Part shown: one piece after another, positions 51,171-61,866 of the stretch
How positions within the stretch are numbered: position 1 is the first letter of the stretch
Layout: every line of letters begins with the position of its first letter
Assembly (NCBI GenBank): GCA_903857255.1
Contig: CAIODY010000043.1
Location: forward strand, 174,344-238,343
DNA: 64,000 nucleotides
Direction of reading: 5' to 3'
DNA from: an uncultured bacterium
GTDB taxonomy: Bacteria > Bacteroidota > Bacteroidia > Chitinophagales > CAIODY01
The notes under the pieces: model-generated
What the model was told of the DNA's origin: nothing
What the model saw: the letters and a program-made list of their open reading frames with translations, nothing else
Database searches by the model: none
Made by a program: the position numbers and the translations under genes

Positions 51171-52130
51171 ATGCAAGAAACAATTATTGATACCGACATT
51201 GAAATGGCTGCAAAGCTGCTATTGGCAGGCGATTGCGTTGCTATCCCAACTGAAACTGTATATGGTTTGGCTGGTAATGCATTGAATGAAGAAATCGTAT
51301 TGAAAATTTTTGAAGTAAAAAATCGACCGCATTTCGACCCATTAATTGTTCATTGTGATTCTATTGAATCAGTGAAAAATTATGTAAAACATTTGCCTGA
51401 TTGGGCTTTGCAGTTGATGCAAAAATTTTCACCAGGACCTATCACTTTTTTGTTAGAGAAAAAAAATAACATTCCTGATTTAGTTACAAGTGGCTTAAAC
51501 ACAGTAGCCATAAGGATTCCAAAGCATCCGTTGACTTTGCAATTATTGCAACGATTAGATTTTCCGTTGGCTGCACCCAGCGCAAATCCTTTTGGATACA
51601 TCAGTCCAACATCAGCTAAGCATGTAAAAGACCAATTGAATGGAAAAATAAAATTCATTTTAGATGGTGGAAATTGCCATGTTGGTGTTGAATCAACTAT
51701 CATAGGTTTGGAAAATAATTTACCAACAATTTTTCGTGTTGGTGGTGTAGCGATAGAAGATATTGAAAATGAAATTGGAAAAATTCAGGTTAAAACTTCC
51801 TCATCTTCACCTCATGCGCCAGGCATGTTACTTTCACATTATGCACCTCGAAAGCCTTTATTATTGGGCGATGTAGAAAATGGTTTAGCTATATACAATT
51901 CAAAAAAAATCGGATTAATTTCTTTTCATAAAAATTATGATGCCGTAAAAAAAGAAAATCAAATTCAACTTTCTGCAAAAAAAGATTTGCATGAAGCCGC
52001 AAAAAAATTATTTGCTGCCATGCGAAAATTAGATGAAAGTGACGTAGAAATAATTCTTGCCGAACGATTTCCAGATGAAGGTTTGGGAAGAGCAATTAAT
52101 GATAGATTACAAAGAGCATCGGTTCATTGA
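51171..52130 (+). CDS. L-threonylcarbamoyladenylate synthase (Sua5 type)
   Basis: IPTETVYGLAGNAL; FEVKNRPHFDPLIVH (KxR); AAPSANPFGYISPT (SxN); C-terminal Sua5 domain. Confidence 0.92.
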   Translation: MQETIIDTDIEMAAKLLLAGDCVAIPTETVYGLAGNALNEEIVLKIFEVKNRPHFDPLIVHCDSIESVKNYVKHLPDWALQLMQKFSPGPITFLLEKKNNIPDLVTSGLNTVAIRIPKHPLTLQLLQRLDFPLAAPSANPFGYISPTSAKHVKDQLNGKIKFILDGGNCHVGVESTIIGLENNLPTIFRVGGVAIEDIENEIGKIQVKTSSSSPHAPGMLLSHYAPRKPLLLGDVENGLAIYNSKKIGLISFHKNYDAVKKENQIQLSAKKDLHEAAKKLFAAMRKLDESDVEIILAERFPDEGLGRAINDRLQRASVH

Positions 52131-52132
52131 AT

Positions 52133-53671
52133 TTAATTCCCCCAACTTTCTCTATCCAAACTTCTGTATTGGATGGCTTCGGCAAGATGTTCTATTTTAA
52201 TATCTGGGCTGCCTGCTAAATCAGCAATGGTACGACTTACCTTTAAAATTCTATCATACGCACGAGCGGATAAACCTAATTTTTCCATCGCAACTTTTAG
52301 TAAATTTTCACCGCCCGTTGTTATCACACAAATCTCTTTCAATTTTTTGGAAGTCATTTGCGCATTGCAGTGAGTATCTTTGCTTTCCTTAAATCGCTCT
52401 TGCTGAATTTCACGAGCTTTAATCACGCGTTCTCTTACTGCTTCACTTTTTTCCGAAACACGATGTGATGTGAGTTCGTTGAATGACACGGGAGTTACTT
52501 CAACATGCAAATCAATTCTATCTAAAAGTGGTCCTGAAATTTTGTTTAAATATTTTTGCACCACACCTGGCGCACAAACACATTCTTTGTCAGGATGATT
52601 GAAAAAGCCACATGGACAAGGGTTCATAGCCGATACTAACATAAATGATGCAGGATAATCCACCGAAAATTTTGCTCGTGAAATTGTAATTCTGCGTTCT
52701 TCCATTGGTTGTCGCAACACTTCTAAAACTGTTCTTTTAAATTCAGGCAATTCATCTAAAAACAAAACACCATTATGCGCCAATGATATTTCACCAGGCT
52801 GCGGATTGTTACCACCACCAACAAGAGCAACATCGCTGATGGTATGGTGTGGCGAACGAAAAGGTCGAACAGAAATTAATGAAGAGTTGACTGGAAGCTT
52901 TCCAGCAACACTATGAATTTTTGTAGTTTCTAATGCTTCATGCAAATCAAGCGGTGGAAGAATAGTTGGCAAACGCTTAGCCAGCATGGTTTTCCCTGCA
53001 CCCGGTGGTCCAATTAAAATTGCATTGTGTCCGCCAGCGGCTGCAATTTCTAAAGCTCGTTTAATATTTTCTTGTCCTTTTACATCAGCGAAATCAAAAT
53101 CCAAACTTTGTTGTTGTTCTAAAAATTCACGTCGTGTATCAATTTCTATTTTTTCTAATTGTAAATCCCCGTTAAAAAAGTCAATTACCTCTTTAATATT
53201 TTCTGCGCCATACACCTCCAAGTTATTGACAATAGCAGCTTCACGAGCATTTTCTTTTGGCACAATCAAGCCTTTAAATTTTTCTTGTCGTGCTTGAATA
53301 GCAATTGGCAACGAACCTTTTATTGGTTGCAATTTTCCATCCAATGATAATTCGCCCATCAAAATAAAATCTTTCAACGCATCGCCATTCACTTGTTCGC
53401 TGGCTGCTAACAAACCCATCGCAATCGTTAAATCGTACGCAGAGCCTTCTTTGCGAATATCTGCAGGTGCCATATTAATCACCACTTTGCGCCTTGGCAT
53501 TTTATAATCGCACATTTTCAAAGCACTTTCGATGCGGTGCATGCTTTCTTTCACAGCACTATCAGGCAAGCCAACAAGAAAATATCCAACGCCTTCTGTG
53601 AGATTTACTTCTATTGTAATTGTCATGGCATTAACGCCATAAACTGCGCTGCCAAAGGTTTTTACGAGCAT
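52133..53671 (-). CDS. YifB/ComM family Mg-chelatase-like AAA ATPase
   Basis: AILIGPPGAGKTMLAKRLPTILPPL; FRSPHHTISDVALVGGG; CPCGFFNHPDKECVC. Confidence 0.93.
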   Translation of the reverse strand: MLVKTFGSAVYGVNAMTITIEVNLTEGVGYFLVGLPDSAVKESMHRIESALKMCDYKMPRRKVVINMAPADIRKEGSAYDLTIAMGLLAASEQVNGDALKDFILMGELSLDGKLQPIKGSLPIAIQARQEKFKGLIVPKENAREAAIVNNLEVYGAENIKEVIDFFNGDLQLEKIEIDTRREFLEQQQSLDFDFADVKGQENIKRALEIAAAGGHNAILIGPPGAGKTMLAKRLPTILPPLDLHEALETTKIHSVAGKLPVNSSLISVRPFRSPHHTISDVALVGGGNNPQPGEISLAHNGVLFLDELPEFKRTVLEVLRQPMEERRITISRAKFSVDYPASFMLVSAMNPCPCGFFNHPDKECVCAPGVVQKYLNKISGPLLDRIDLHVEVTPVSFNELTSHRVSEKSEAVRERVIKAREIQQERFKESKDTHCNAQMTSKKLKEICVITTGGENLLKVAMEKLGLSARAYDRILKVSRTIADLAGSPDIKIEHLAEAIQYRSLDRESWGN

Positions 53672-53743
53672 GGGAATAAATGGATTTGATTTTATCTAAA
53701 CAAAACATTTTATAAATATAGTAGATGGTTTCTGAAAAATAAA

Positions 53744-53780
53744 AAAAGCGTAAACTTTCGATTTGAAAATTTACGCTTTT
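53744..53780 (-). terminator. Terminator downstream of rpsJ
   Basis: On the - strand: AAAAGCGTAAA-loop-TTTACGCTTTT followed by a T-rich run. Confidence 0.75.
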
Positions 53781-53802
53781 AAAATATGCTTAGTAAAATC
53801 TG

Positions 53803-54108
53803 TTATGCTTTAATTTCTACTTCAACGCCGCTTGGCAATTCTAATTTCATTAAGGCATCAACAGTTTTTGAGGTAGATGAATAAATATCCATCAAACGCT
53901 TGTGCGTACACAATTGAAATTGGTCACGTGATTTTTTATCAACGTGTGGGCTACGGTTAACCGTAAAGATTCTTTTATCGGTTGGCAACGGAATAGGACC
54001 GCTAACTACGGCTCCTGTGGCACGAACTGTTTTCACAATTTTTTCAGCAGATTTATCTACCAAATTGTGGTCGTACGATTTTAATTTAATTCTGATTCTT
54101 TGCGACAT
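53803..54108 (-). CDS. rpsJ: 30S ribosomal protein S10
   Basis: [25 protein letters not shown]...[28 protein letters not shown]. Confidence 0.97.
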   Translation of the reverse strand: MSQRIRIKLKSYDHNLVDKSAEKIVKTVRATGAVVSGPIPLPTDKRIFTVNRSPHVDKKSRDQFQLCTHKRLMDIYSSTSKTVDALMKLELPSGVEVEIKA

Positions 54109-54146
54109 AGTTAAAGAACGTTTGTATGTTTTTTGTTTTGGGAGTG

Positions 54147-54154
54147 CAAATGTA
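54147..54154 (-). promoter_or_regulatory. -7 box TACATTTG upstream of rpsJ
   Basis: Reverse complement of caaatgta, between rpsJ and fabI. Confidence 0.5.
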
Positions 54155-54199
54155 GTTTAATCCTTTTGTTTTGCCAACTATTTTGAAAATTATTTTTGA

Positions 54200-55000
54200 T
54201 TAAGAATTTAAAACACTTTCAGTAATGCCAGTCATGCTGTAACCGCCATCGTGGAAAAGGTTTTGCATGGTTACCATTTTGCTGAAATCGCTGAACAACA
54301 TGGTGCAGAATTTTGCACAATCATCAGCACTTGCATTGCCTAATGGGCTCATTTTATCAGCAAAGCCAAAAAATTTATCAAAGCCTTGAATTCCGCTACC
54401 AGCACTTGTTGCAGTGGGGGATTGAGAAACTGAATTAATTCTTACTTTATTTTTTACACCATAGTGATAGCCAAAACTGCGAACAATACTTTCCAACATG
54501 GCTTTTGCATCAGCCATATCGCTGTAAAAAGAATAAGCTCGTTGGGCAGCAATATAGGTTAATGCTACCACCGAACCACCTTCGGAAATGGCATCCATTT
54601 GATAAGCAGTTTGCAATAATTTATGCAATGAAATAGCCGATACATCCAATGTTTTATTCAAAAACTCATAGTTCAAATCGGTGTACGGGCGATTTTTACG
54701 CACATTCACACTCATGCCAATACTGTGTAAAATGAAATCAATTTTACCTCCTAATTTTTCTTGTGATTGTTCTAATAATTTTTGTAAATCTTCAACTGAT
54801 GTTGCATCAGCAGGAATCACTTCGGTGTTGCAAGCCGCAGCTAATTTATTGATTTCACCCATTCGCAAAGCAATTGGCGCATTGGTTAAAATAATTTTTG
54901 CACCTTGTGCATGGCAGTTTTCAGCCACTTTCCAAGCAATGCTGCGCTCATCTAATGCGCCAAAAATAATTCCACGTTTGCCTTCTAATAAATTGTTCAT
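54200..55000 (-). CDS. fabI: Enoyl-ACP reductase
   Basis: LLEGKRGIIFGALDERSIAWKVAE; YIAAQRAYSFYSDMADAKAMLES. Confidence 0.92.
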   Translation of the reverse strand: MNNLLEGKRGIIFGALDERSIAWKVAENCHAQGAKIILTNAPIALRMGEINKLAAACNTEVIPADATSVEDLQKLLEQSQEKLGGKIDFILHSIGMSVNVRKNRPYTDLNYEFLNKTLDVSAISLHKLLQTAYQMDAISEGGSVVALTYIAAQRAYSFYSDMADAKAMLESIVRSFGYHYGVKNKVRINSVSQSPTATSAGSGIQGFDKFFGFADKMSPLGNASADDCAKFCTMLFSDFSKMVTMQNLFHDGGYSMTGITESVLNS

Positions 55001-55084
55001 GATTGATTTTTTTTGAATTCCCAAAGAAAAGAAATTTACTCGACTTGTTTTAAAAAAATAAGCATCGCGTTGATTTTATAAAAA

Positions 55085-56077
55085 TCAAATCAATAGCCAG
55101 TGAAATTTGGTTTGATGCAATGTGTTATACTCTAAAGTTGGTGCTGGAAGCTTAATTACGTTCATCAGCATAAAAAGATTTCGGAGCATCCGATGCTTAG
55201 TTTTGATTTTTGTAAAATCAATATCAGGCGATAAAAAAAACTGACGATAACGTGTAAGGCTGCTATAATCAACAGGTTTAAAGGCATTGCCAGCATAATA
55301 ATCATCCAAAGGTTTTCCATTCACATCATAACTCCATGAATTTTTTACTGCCCCAAACATATTATCAGCGCCATATCCTACCGCTACATTCAACCATTTT
55401 GGAAAATGATTTTCTTTGTTTAAAAATGAAGCAATGTTAAAACTCAACCAATACGATTGTGCATTGTAATCTTTCAAAATCCGCTCTGGCAGCGATGCCC
55501 CGTATAATTCATTGGCTCGTTGTTCTAAAGTTGCATCATCATAAGTTCTTCGGGTGGTTGAAAATTTCAACCGAACACGTTGGTCTCTCCACAATAATTC
55601 ATTGCCCAGAAACAAGCCAGCACCAAAGGTATTAGCCGTTGCATCACCTGGTGAAAATCCCCATTCTTTCGATAAGCCATCCAAAATTTCGATGGTTAAT
55701 TGCAAAGTAAAACCCCATGCAGCTCCGTAAATAGCGGCTTTGCGCTGCGATACACCAGCCCATTGATACATGGTGGATGCGATAAATGCTTCGTTGTAGG
55801 CAGTCCATGAATGACCGCATTTGTCCATTTGCAACCATTCTTTATCGTCATTAAAAAAATGAAAACTGCTTCGTGGATAATTGGCGTACCAAGCATAATT
55901 TAACCCAATCATCGCAACGCCAAAAGTGCCTGCACATGTGCCATTCACTTCCCAAAACCGATGTTTGTTGAATGAATCAACAGGCGTAATAAATTTTGAA
56001 ACTGAAAATTTTTGTTGTGAAAATGATGCGTTGAAAACAAAAAAATTGAACAGAAAAGCTAATAAAATTTTCTTCAT
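55085..56077 (-). CDS. DUF2279-like exported protein
   Basis: Signal peptide; KCGHSWTAYNEAF...LSKEWGFSPGDATANTFGAGLFLGNE. Confidence 0.78.
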   Translation of the reverse strand: MKKILLAFLFNFFVFNASFSQQKFSVSKFITPVDSFNKHRFWEVNGTCAGTFGVAMIGLNYAWYANYPRSSFHFFNDDKEWLQMDKCGHSWTAYNEAFIASTMYQWAGVSQRKAAIYGAAWGFTLQLTIEILDGLSKEWGFSPGDATANTFGAGLFLGNELLWRDQRVRLKFSTTRRTYDDATLEQRANELYGASLPERILKDYNAQSYWLSFNIASFLNKENHFPKWLNVAVGYGADNMFGAVKNSWSYDVNGKPLDDYYAGNAFKPVDYSSLTRYRQFFLSPDIDFTKIKTKHRMLRNLFMLMNVIKLPAPTLEYNTLHQTKFHWLLI

Positions 56078-56089
56078 AAAATTTAAGTT

Positions 56090-57172
56090 CTACAAAAATT
56101 TATCGCCTTTCATGCGCTTAACATCCGATGTAAAATCTTTGATTTTTTGTTCTTGCGATTTGTCGCAAATCAGCAGTGCATCAGGCGTATCAACCACTAT
56201 GTAATTTTCCAACCCTTGCACAATCACCAATTTTTTATCAGGTACATTAATGATATTATTGTGTGCATCGTAAATCATCACATTTTTTCCTGCTACTGAA
56301 TTGCCATGATAATCATGCGGCGTTAATTCATATAGCGAAGCCCAAGTGCCTACATCGCTCCAACCAAAACTGGCTGGAATCACACGAACGCCTGTAGCTT
56401 TTTCCATCACGCCCACATCAATAGAAATATTGGTGCAAAGGGTGTAAGCATTTTCAACAAATGCTTTTTCATTTTTGTTATTCAGTTTTTTTTCGTAACC
56501 AATAAAAGCCTCAAACACTTCAGGTAAGTATGTTTCAAAAGCTTTTACAATTGTTTTTACGTTGAATAAAAACATGCCGCTGTTCCATAAAAATTCACCA
56601 GTTTTAATAAATTGTTCGGCTAATTCTATGTTAGGTTTTTCAAAAAAAGTTTTCACTTTATGAATGCCATTTTCATTTTCATCCAAATATTGAATGTAGC
56701 CATAACCTGTATCAGGTCGGGTTGGTTGAATGCCAATAGTGAGTAAATGATTGTGTTTACTTACAAATTCCAAGCCTTTTCGCAACACTTCCAAATAAAC
56801 ACTTTCTTTCAAAATGTAATGGTCAGATGCTGCAACGATGATATTTGCTTTCGGATTTTTTAGTAGAATTTTTAATGAAGCATAAGCAATACAAGGTGCA
56901 GTATTTTTTCGTTGAGGCTCCAACAACACTTGTTCATCAGCGATTTCGGGCAATTGTTCTTTTATAATTGAAGCATATTGTTCGTTCGATACAATTAAAA
57001 TATTTTCTTTTGGGCAAACTGCCTGAAAGCGTTCAAATGTTAATTGCAACAGCGATTTACCAGTGCCTAAAAAATCTAAAAATTGTTTTGGAAAAGCGTT
57101 GCGACTTACAGGCCAAAAACGGCTACCAATACCGCCTGCCATGATTACCACATAATTATTCTTTTGTTCCAT
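56090..57172 (-). CDS. Mannose-1-phosphate guanylyltransferase
   Basis: VVIMAGGIGSRFWPVSRNAFPKQFLDFLG; SFGWSDVGTWASL. Confidence 0.93.
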   Translation of the reverse strand: MEQKNNYVVIMAGGIGSRFWPVSRNAFPKQFLDFLGTGKSLLQLTFERFQAVCPKENILIVSNEQYASIIKEQLPEIADEQVLLEPQRKNTAPCIAYASLKILLKNPKANIIVAASDHYILKESVYLEVLRKGLEFVSKHNHLLTIGIQPTRPDTGYGYIQYLDENENGIHKVKTFFEKPNIELAEQFIKTGEFLWNSGMFLFNVKTIVKAFETYLPEVFEAFIGYEKKLNNKNEKAFVENAYTLCTNISIDVGVMEKATGVRVIPASFGWSDVGTWASLYELTPHDYHGNSVAGKNVMIYDAHNNIINVPDKKLVIVQGLENYIVVDTPDALLICDKSQEQKIKDFTSDVKRMKGDKFL

Positions 57173-57188
57173 TGGGCTGCAAAGTTAA

Positions 57189-57821
57189 TTAAAGAATTTG
57201 AGCAAATAATTTTTCAATCGTCCAATCTTTAGTCAAATGAAATGCTTGCAAACCAACTTTTTTTGCACCTTCCACATGCTGAATCGAATCATCAATAAAT
57301 AAAGTTTTGCTAGGCTGCAAATTATTTTGTTGAATTACAAACTCAAAAATTTCCGCATCAGGTTTTCGCAAATGAATTTGATTAGAAAAATAACAATGAT
57401 TGAAACTATTTTCCAAACTATGTTCTGGTGTTTGTGTGGCAATCATTTCAAAAACTTTTGGCAAATGAATACCATTGGTGTTGCTCAATAAATACAATGG
57501 AAATTTCGTTTTTAAAATTTCTAAAGTTGAAAATTTTATTGGCTCCATACCAATCAACATAGCATTCCAAGCAGCATCAATTTCTTCATCTTTTAATTGC
57601 GATGAAATATTTTCACGAATAAAATTTCTGAAAATTTCATTGTTCACATTTCCTTTTTCAAATTCATCAAACACTTGTGATTGCGCTGCTTGCGAATAGG
57701 CAGCATCAAAATCTTTCATGCCTAATTTCATAAAAGCATCCGAAGTTTTTCGGTAATCAATATCAAATAACACACCTCCTAAATCGAAAATAATAGTGTT
57801 GATGGAAGAAAAATCGAGCAT
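57189..57821 (-). CDS. HAD family (subfamily IA) hydrolase
   Basis: IIFDLGGVLFDIDYRKT; LFIDDSIQHVEGAKKVGLQAF. Confidence 0.88.
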   Translation of the reverse strand: MLDFSSINTIIFDLGGVLFDIDYRKTSDAFMKLGMKDFDAAYSQAAQSQVFDEFEKGNVNNEIFRNFIRENISSQLKDEEIDAAWNAMLIGMEPIKFSTLEILKTKFPLYLLSNTNGIHLPKVFEMIATQTPEHSLENSFNHCYFSNQIHLRKPDAEIFEFVIQQNNLQPSKTLFIDDSIQHVEGAKKVGLQAFHLTKDWTIEKLFAQIL

Positions 57822-57901
57822 TGTTTTTTATAAAAATGAACCGCAAAGCAACAAAGATTTTACGCCAATTGAAAGCCCGAAATAAAAATAGATTGTTAAA
57901 A

Positions 57902-58810
57902 CTAAAATGCCGATGGTAAAAAATTATTCGCTGATTTTGCCATCCATGAATTGTATTGCAAGTAAAACAATTGATGCCGAAGTGTCCATTGATTGGGTAA
58001 AATTAAATTTCGGCGAATAAATAATTCTTCGGTTTTTATGGGTTGAGTTGACGCAATATGACAACCATTTACTGCGCTGGCGCACGACTCGAAACCTGCA
58101 TCAGCAGACATTTTCCACCATTCTTTTTTGAATGGCGAAAATCTGCCGAAAGGCAAAGCTAAATGTTTTATTGCACCACAATGTTTTTCAATTTCATTTT
58201 TTGAAACAGAAAATTCTTCTGCAATTTTTTCAAAATTTTGTTGGCTTACATCAATGTGGGTATGCGTATGCGAACCAATTTCATGACCCAATTTTTGAAT
58301 CATTTCCACCTCGTTCCAATTTATAAATTCAATCGGCACAGCAAAGCGCAAATTGTTGTCGGCATATTTTTTTATGACATCAAAATTCGTTTCACCAATT
58401 ACCGATGGACAAAGAAAAAAACAGGCACTAATTCCAAATTCGGAAAATACTTTTGCCAATGTTGTATTGCTTTTATAACCATCATCGGAGCTGAAACAAA
58501 TGTAGGGTTTATCAATGTTTCCAGCCTTTATTCTATTCACAGCTTCTGAATAAGAAATAAAAGTGTGCTGCTTTGAAAGTGTCTGCAACAGTTTCCTGAA
58601 CGATGCAATTTCATCATCAAATAAATGATGCAAAAACAAAAATTGCACTCGATTTTTTTGCATCAATTTTTTATCAATTCCAAAAATTGAAGTGAACGGC
58701 GCAGCAACATTTATCGCCACATCGCGTAATTTGTTTTTTGCCGTGTAATGCTGAAAATGCTTTACTGTGGCATAATTGGTGGCGAAAGAATGGGTTTCGT
58801 TCATTTGCAA
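57902..58810 (-). CDS. Polysaccharide deacetylase family protein
   Basis: ICFSSDDGYKSNTTLAKVF; EIGSHTHTHIDVS. Confidence 0.87.
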   Translation of the reverse strand: MQMNETHSFATNYATVKHFQHYTAKNKLRDVAINVAAPFTSIFGIDKKLMQKNRVQFLFLHHLFDDEIASFRKLLQTLSKQHTFISYSEAVNRIKAGNIDKPYICFSSDDGYKSNTTLAKVFSEFGISACFFLCPSVIGETNFDVIKKYADNNLRFAVPIEFINWNEVEMIQKLGHEIGSHTHTHIDVSQQNFEKIAEEFSVSKNEIEKHCGAIKHLALPFGRFSPFKKEWWKMSADAGFESCASAVNGCHIASTQPIKTEELFIRRNLILPNQWTLRHQLFYLQYNSWMAKSANNFLPSAF

Positions 58811-58811
58811 T

Positions 58812-59927
58812 TTATTGGGTGATGAATGTTAAATTTTGCTGAATAAAATTTTCTTCTTCAAATTGAGTTTCAAATTTTAATTGCGCTGCCGACATGCTTT
58901 TATAAATTGCTGGTTCAAAAATTTGATTTAATTTTTCACTTAATTCAATAGTATTTCTGCTATCCACTTTGAAGCCATTCACACCATCTTTCACCAATTC
59001 GGCAATGCCACCAATAGGCGGCACAATCACTGGCAAACCGTACGCCATGGCTTCAATCACAGTTAATCCAAAAGTTTCATTCGCTAAATCAACTCTTGTT
59101 AAATTCAGTACCACATCTGCTTTTTGATAAAATGGATGCACATTATTTTGCTTCGAAAATAGTGTGGTGTTGGATGTAATTTTTTTTGAAACAAAATACT
59201 CGTCTATTTTTTTTTGACCTGCATTTATCACCAATTCAAAATGCAAATGCGAATTGACTTCGGCTAATTTTAAAAACTCGTTGGTGCCTTTGTAATCCTT
59301 TAACGAACATATCATCAGCACATTTTTCAATTCTGTTTTTTCTTTTTTAAACAATTTTGCTTGCTCGATAAAATCATTTTCGATGGCATTAGCGATAACA
59401 CAATTTTCAATGTTGAAATTATATTTTGATGCCACAAAATTTGAAACATAGATGATTTTGGAAGCCGAAATTTTTATTACAAAATTTAACAACAAATCGA
59501 GCAATCGCTGATTGGTATTGGTTTCGTGAATATGATAAACCACTTTACAACCTTTTATTTTGCCAGCCAACGCTGCGCCAAAAGGCAGAATGGTGTTGCA
59601 ATAAACAATGTCATCTTTTTGTAAAAAAGAATAGGCTTTAAAAAACAACGTGATTTGCGAATAAAAAAATTTGGTCAAGCGAATAAAAACATTTTTGTTA
59701 AATTCGTAGTAATAATTGTGGTATTCCAAATTTGGCAAATCAGACAAAAATCCATTTGTCCAATTCACAAACAAGACAGTTTTCACACCTTTGTTTTGCC
59801 ATCCTTTTATCAGCTGCTTCAACACTTTCGGGCTTCCGCTAAAGTCATTTAATAAATGAAAGGCAACAATTCTCATCAACAATTTATTTGAACAAAGAAA
59901 CAATTTTTTGCGAAGAATTTTGAACAA
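58812..59927 (-). CDS. Glycosyltransferase family 4 protein
   Basis: ANETFGLTVIEAMAYGLPVIVPPIGGIAELVKDGVNGF. Confidence 0.9.
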   Translation of the reverse strand: MFKILRKKLFLCSNKLLMRIVAFHLLNDFSGSPKVLKQLIKGWQNKGVKTVLFVNWTNGFLSDLPNLEYHNYYYEFNKNVFIRLTKFFYSQITLFFKAYSFLQKDDIVYCNTILPFGAALAGKIKGCKVVYHIHETNTNQRLLDLLLNFVIKISASKIIYVSNFVASKYNFNIENCVIANAIENDFIEQAKLFKKEKTELKNVLMICSLKDYKGTNEFLKLAEVNSHLHFELVINAGQKKIDEYFVSKKITSNTTLFSKQNNVHPFYQKADVVLNLTRVDLANETFGLTVIEAMAYGLPVIVPPIGGIAELVKDGVNGFKVDSRNTIELSEKLNQIFEPAIYKSMSAAQLKFETQFEEENFIQQNLTFITQ

Positions 59928-60033
59928 GCGAAAATGTGATTTCGTAATAACTCAATGGCACAACTCAATTGATGAAAATAGTTCAAACATCAAAAACAAT
60001 AATTATTTTAGAGGTCAATAAACTGAAAACCGA

Positions 60034-60762
60034 ATGAAACATTTGCAACAAATTCCGTTGGAAAAAATTTTATTTATTGATATCGAGACTGTGCCATTGG
60101 TGCAAAATTTTGATGAATTAAATACTGAATTGCAAGCGCAATGGCTTCGCAAATATCAATACATCAAGCACGATGAAAACATGGAAGCAAATGCTGGATA
60201 TGGCTTACAAGCTGGTATTTATGCCGAGTTTGGAAAAATTATTTGCATTTCTGTCGGCAGAATAAAATTTGTAAACGATGAAAAAATTTTGAGTGTAAAA
60301 TCTTTTTTTGGGGATGATGAAAAAATATTGCTCGAAGAATTTACTAAAATGTTGCAGCATCAAAACACTTTCAAATTTATTTGCGGACATAATATTAAAG
60401 AGTTCGACATCCCATTTATTGCTAGGCGAATGATGATTAACCAATTGCCGATGCCCAATATTTTAGATGTTTCGGGTAAAAAAAGTTATGAAGTTGAGCA
60501 TTTGATTGATACGCTCAATTGTTGGAAATTTGGCGACTACAAGCATTATACATCGCTGGCTTTGCTAACGGCTGTGATGAATATCCCAACGCCAAAATCG
60601 GATATGGAAGGTAAAGATGTGGCTCGGGTTTATTACGAAGAAAATAATTTAAAGCGCATTGAAAAATATTGCAAGCAAGATGTGATTGCTGTGGCGCAAT
60701 TGTTTTTGAAATTCAGACTGGAAGCGGTTTTACAAGAAACCAACATCAAATTAAGCGAATGA
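60034..60762 (+). CDS. Predicted 3'-5' exonuclease (PolB-like, RNase H fold)
   Basis: ILFIDIETVP; CGHNIKEFDIPFIARRM; YCKQDVIAVAQLFL. Confidence 0.85.
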   Translation: MKHLQQIPLEKILFIDIETVPLVQNFDELNTELQAQWLRKYQYIKHDENMEANAGYGLQAGIYAEFGKIICISVGRIKFVNDEKILSVKSFFGDDEKILLEEFTKMLQHQNTFKFICGHNIKEFDIPFIARRMMINQLPMPNILDVSGKKSYEVEHLIDTLNCWKFGDYKHYTSLALLTAVMNIPTPKSDMEGKDVARVYYEENNLKRIEKYCKQDVIAVAQLFLKFRLEAVLQETNIKLSE

Positions 60763-60789
60763 TTTTTTGCTAAATTTACCACAAACAAA

Positions 60790-60817
60790 AAGCCCCTTCA
60801 ACTTTGTGAAAGGGCTT
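60790..60817 (+). terminator. Terminator-like hairpin
   Basis: AAGCCCCTTCA-actttg-TGAAAGGGCTT. Confidence 0.6.
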
Positions 60818-61010
60818 GATGCTTTTCTTCTCATTTTTATAACTAAAATCTTATAATACTAAAACAACATTGCGTTTCAAAACGTTGCATGGGTTGTGAA
60901 ATATTTTTCATTGTTTTAACACTAAAATACTGGAAATGCTTATCTAAAAAGAGTTTTAGGCGATTTTTAATTCTAAAATATTTTTACTGAAATTGAATTA
61001 TTTTCACAAA

Positions 61011-61847
61011 ATGAAACTAATTGCAGATAGCGGCTCTACAAAAACTGATTGGTGTGGCTTGGAGAACGGTGAAAAAACTTTTTACAAAACACAAGGCATC
61101 AATCCATTTTGGATGACTGAAAACCAAATTCAGCAGATTATTCAATTGGAGTTATTGCCTCAAATCAGCCATTCACAAGGGTTTTCAGAAATTTATTTTT
61201 ACGGTGCAGGTTGTGTTGCGGATAAAATAAATGTCATTAAAAACATTCTACAAACTTTTTTTCATGCTAATAAAATTGAAGTCCATTCCGATTTATTAGC
61301 TGCTGCACGAGCAACCGCAGCCAAAGAAAAAGGATTGATATTAATTATTGGAACTGGCTCTAACAGCGGATTGTATGATGGCGAAAAATTTATTCAACAG
61401 ATTCCTTCACTTGGTTTTTTATTGGGTGATGAAGGAAGTGGAAGTTGGTTGGGTAAAAGAATTGTGGCTGATTATTTCAGGAAAAATTTACCAGAGAAAA
61501 TGTATGAATCGGTAGATAAAATGATGCCTGAAAAATCATTTACTGAATTTAATGCTCTGCTAAAACAACAAATTTTACAAGGCAGATTTTTAGCACAATT
61601 TGCTGTAGCTTTGAAAGAGCATAGCAATACGGAATACGCCAAAAGCATTGTTAATAGAGGATTTGAAAGCTTGTTTGACAATGTGATGGTGCATTATGAT
61701 GGCTTTGAAAAATATCCTTTGTATGCCGTTGGAAGTGTGGCGTTTCATTTTGCCGATGAACTAAAAAATGTTGCAAAAACATTCAATTGCACATTTGAAA
61801 AAATTATTCAATCACCGATGGAAGATTTGGTGAAATTCCATGAGTAG
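61011..61847 (+). CDS. BadF/BadG-type N-acetylglucosamine kinase-like ATPase
   Basis: LIADSGSTKTDWCGLENG; LIIGTGSNSGLYDG; LGDEGSGSWLGKRI. Confidence 0.87.
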   Translation: MKLIADSGSTKTDWCGLENGEKTFYKTQGINPFWMTENQIQQIIQLELLPQISHSQGFSEIYFYGAGCVADKINVIKNILQTFFHANKIEVHSDLLAAARATAAKEKGLILIIGTGSNSGLYDGEKFIQQIPSLGFLLGDEGSGSWLGKRIVADYFRKNLPEKMYESVDKMMPEKSFTEFNALLKQQILQGRFLAQFAVALKEHSNTEYAKSIVNRGFESLFDNVMVHYDGFEKYPLYAVGSVAFHFADELKNVAKTFNCTFEKIIQSPMEDLVKFHE

Positions 61848-61866
61848 TTTGTTCTAAATTTGAACC

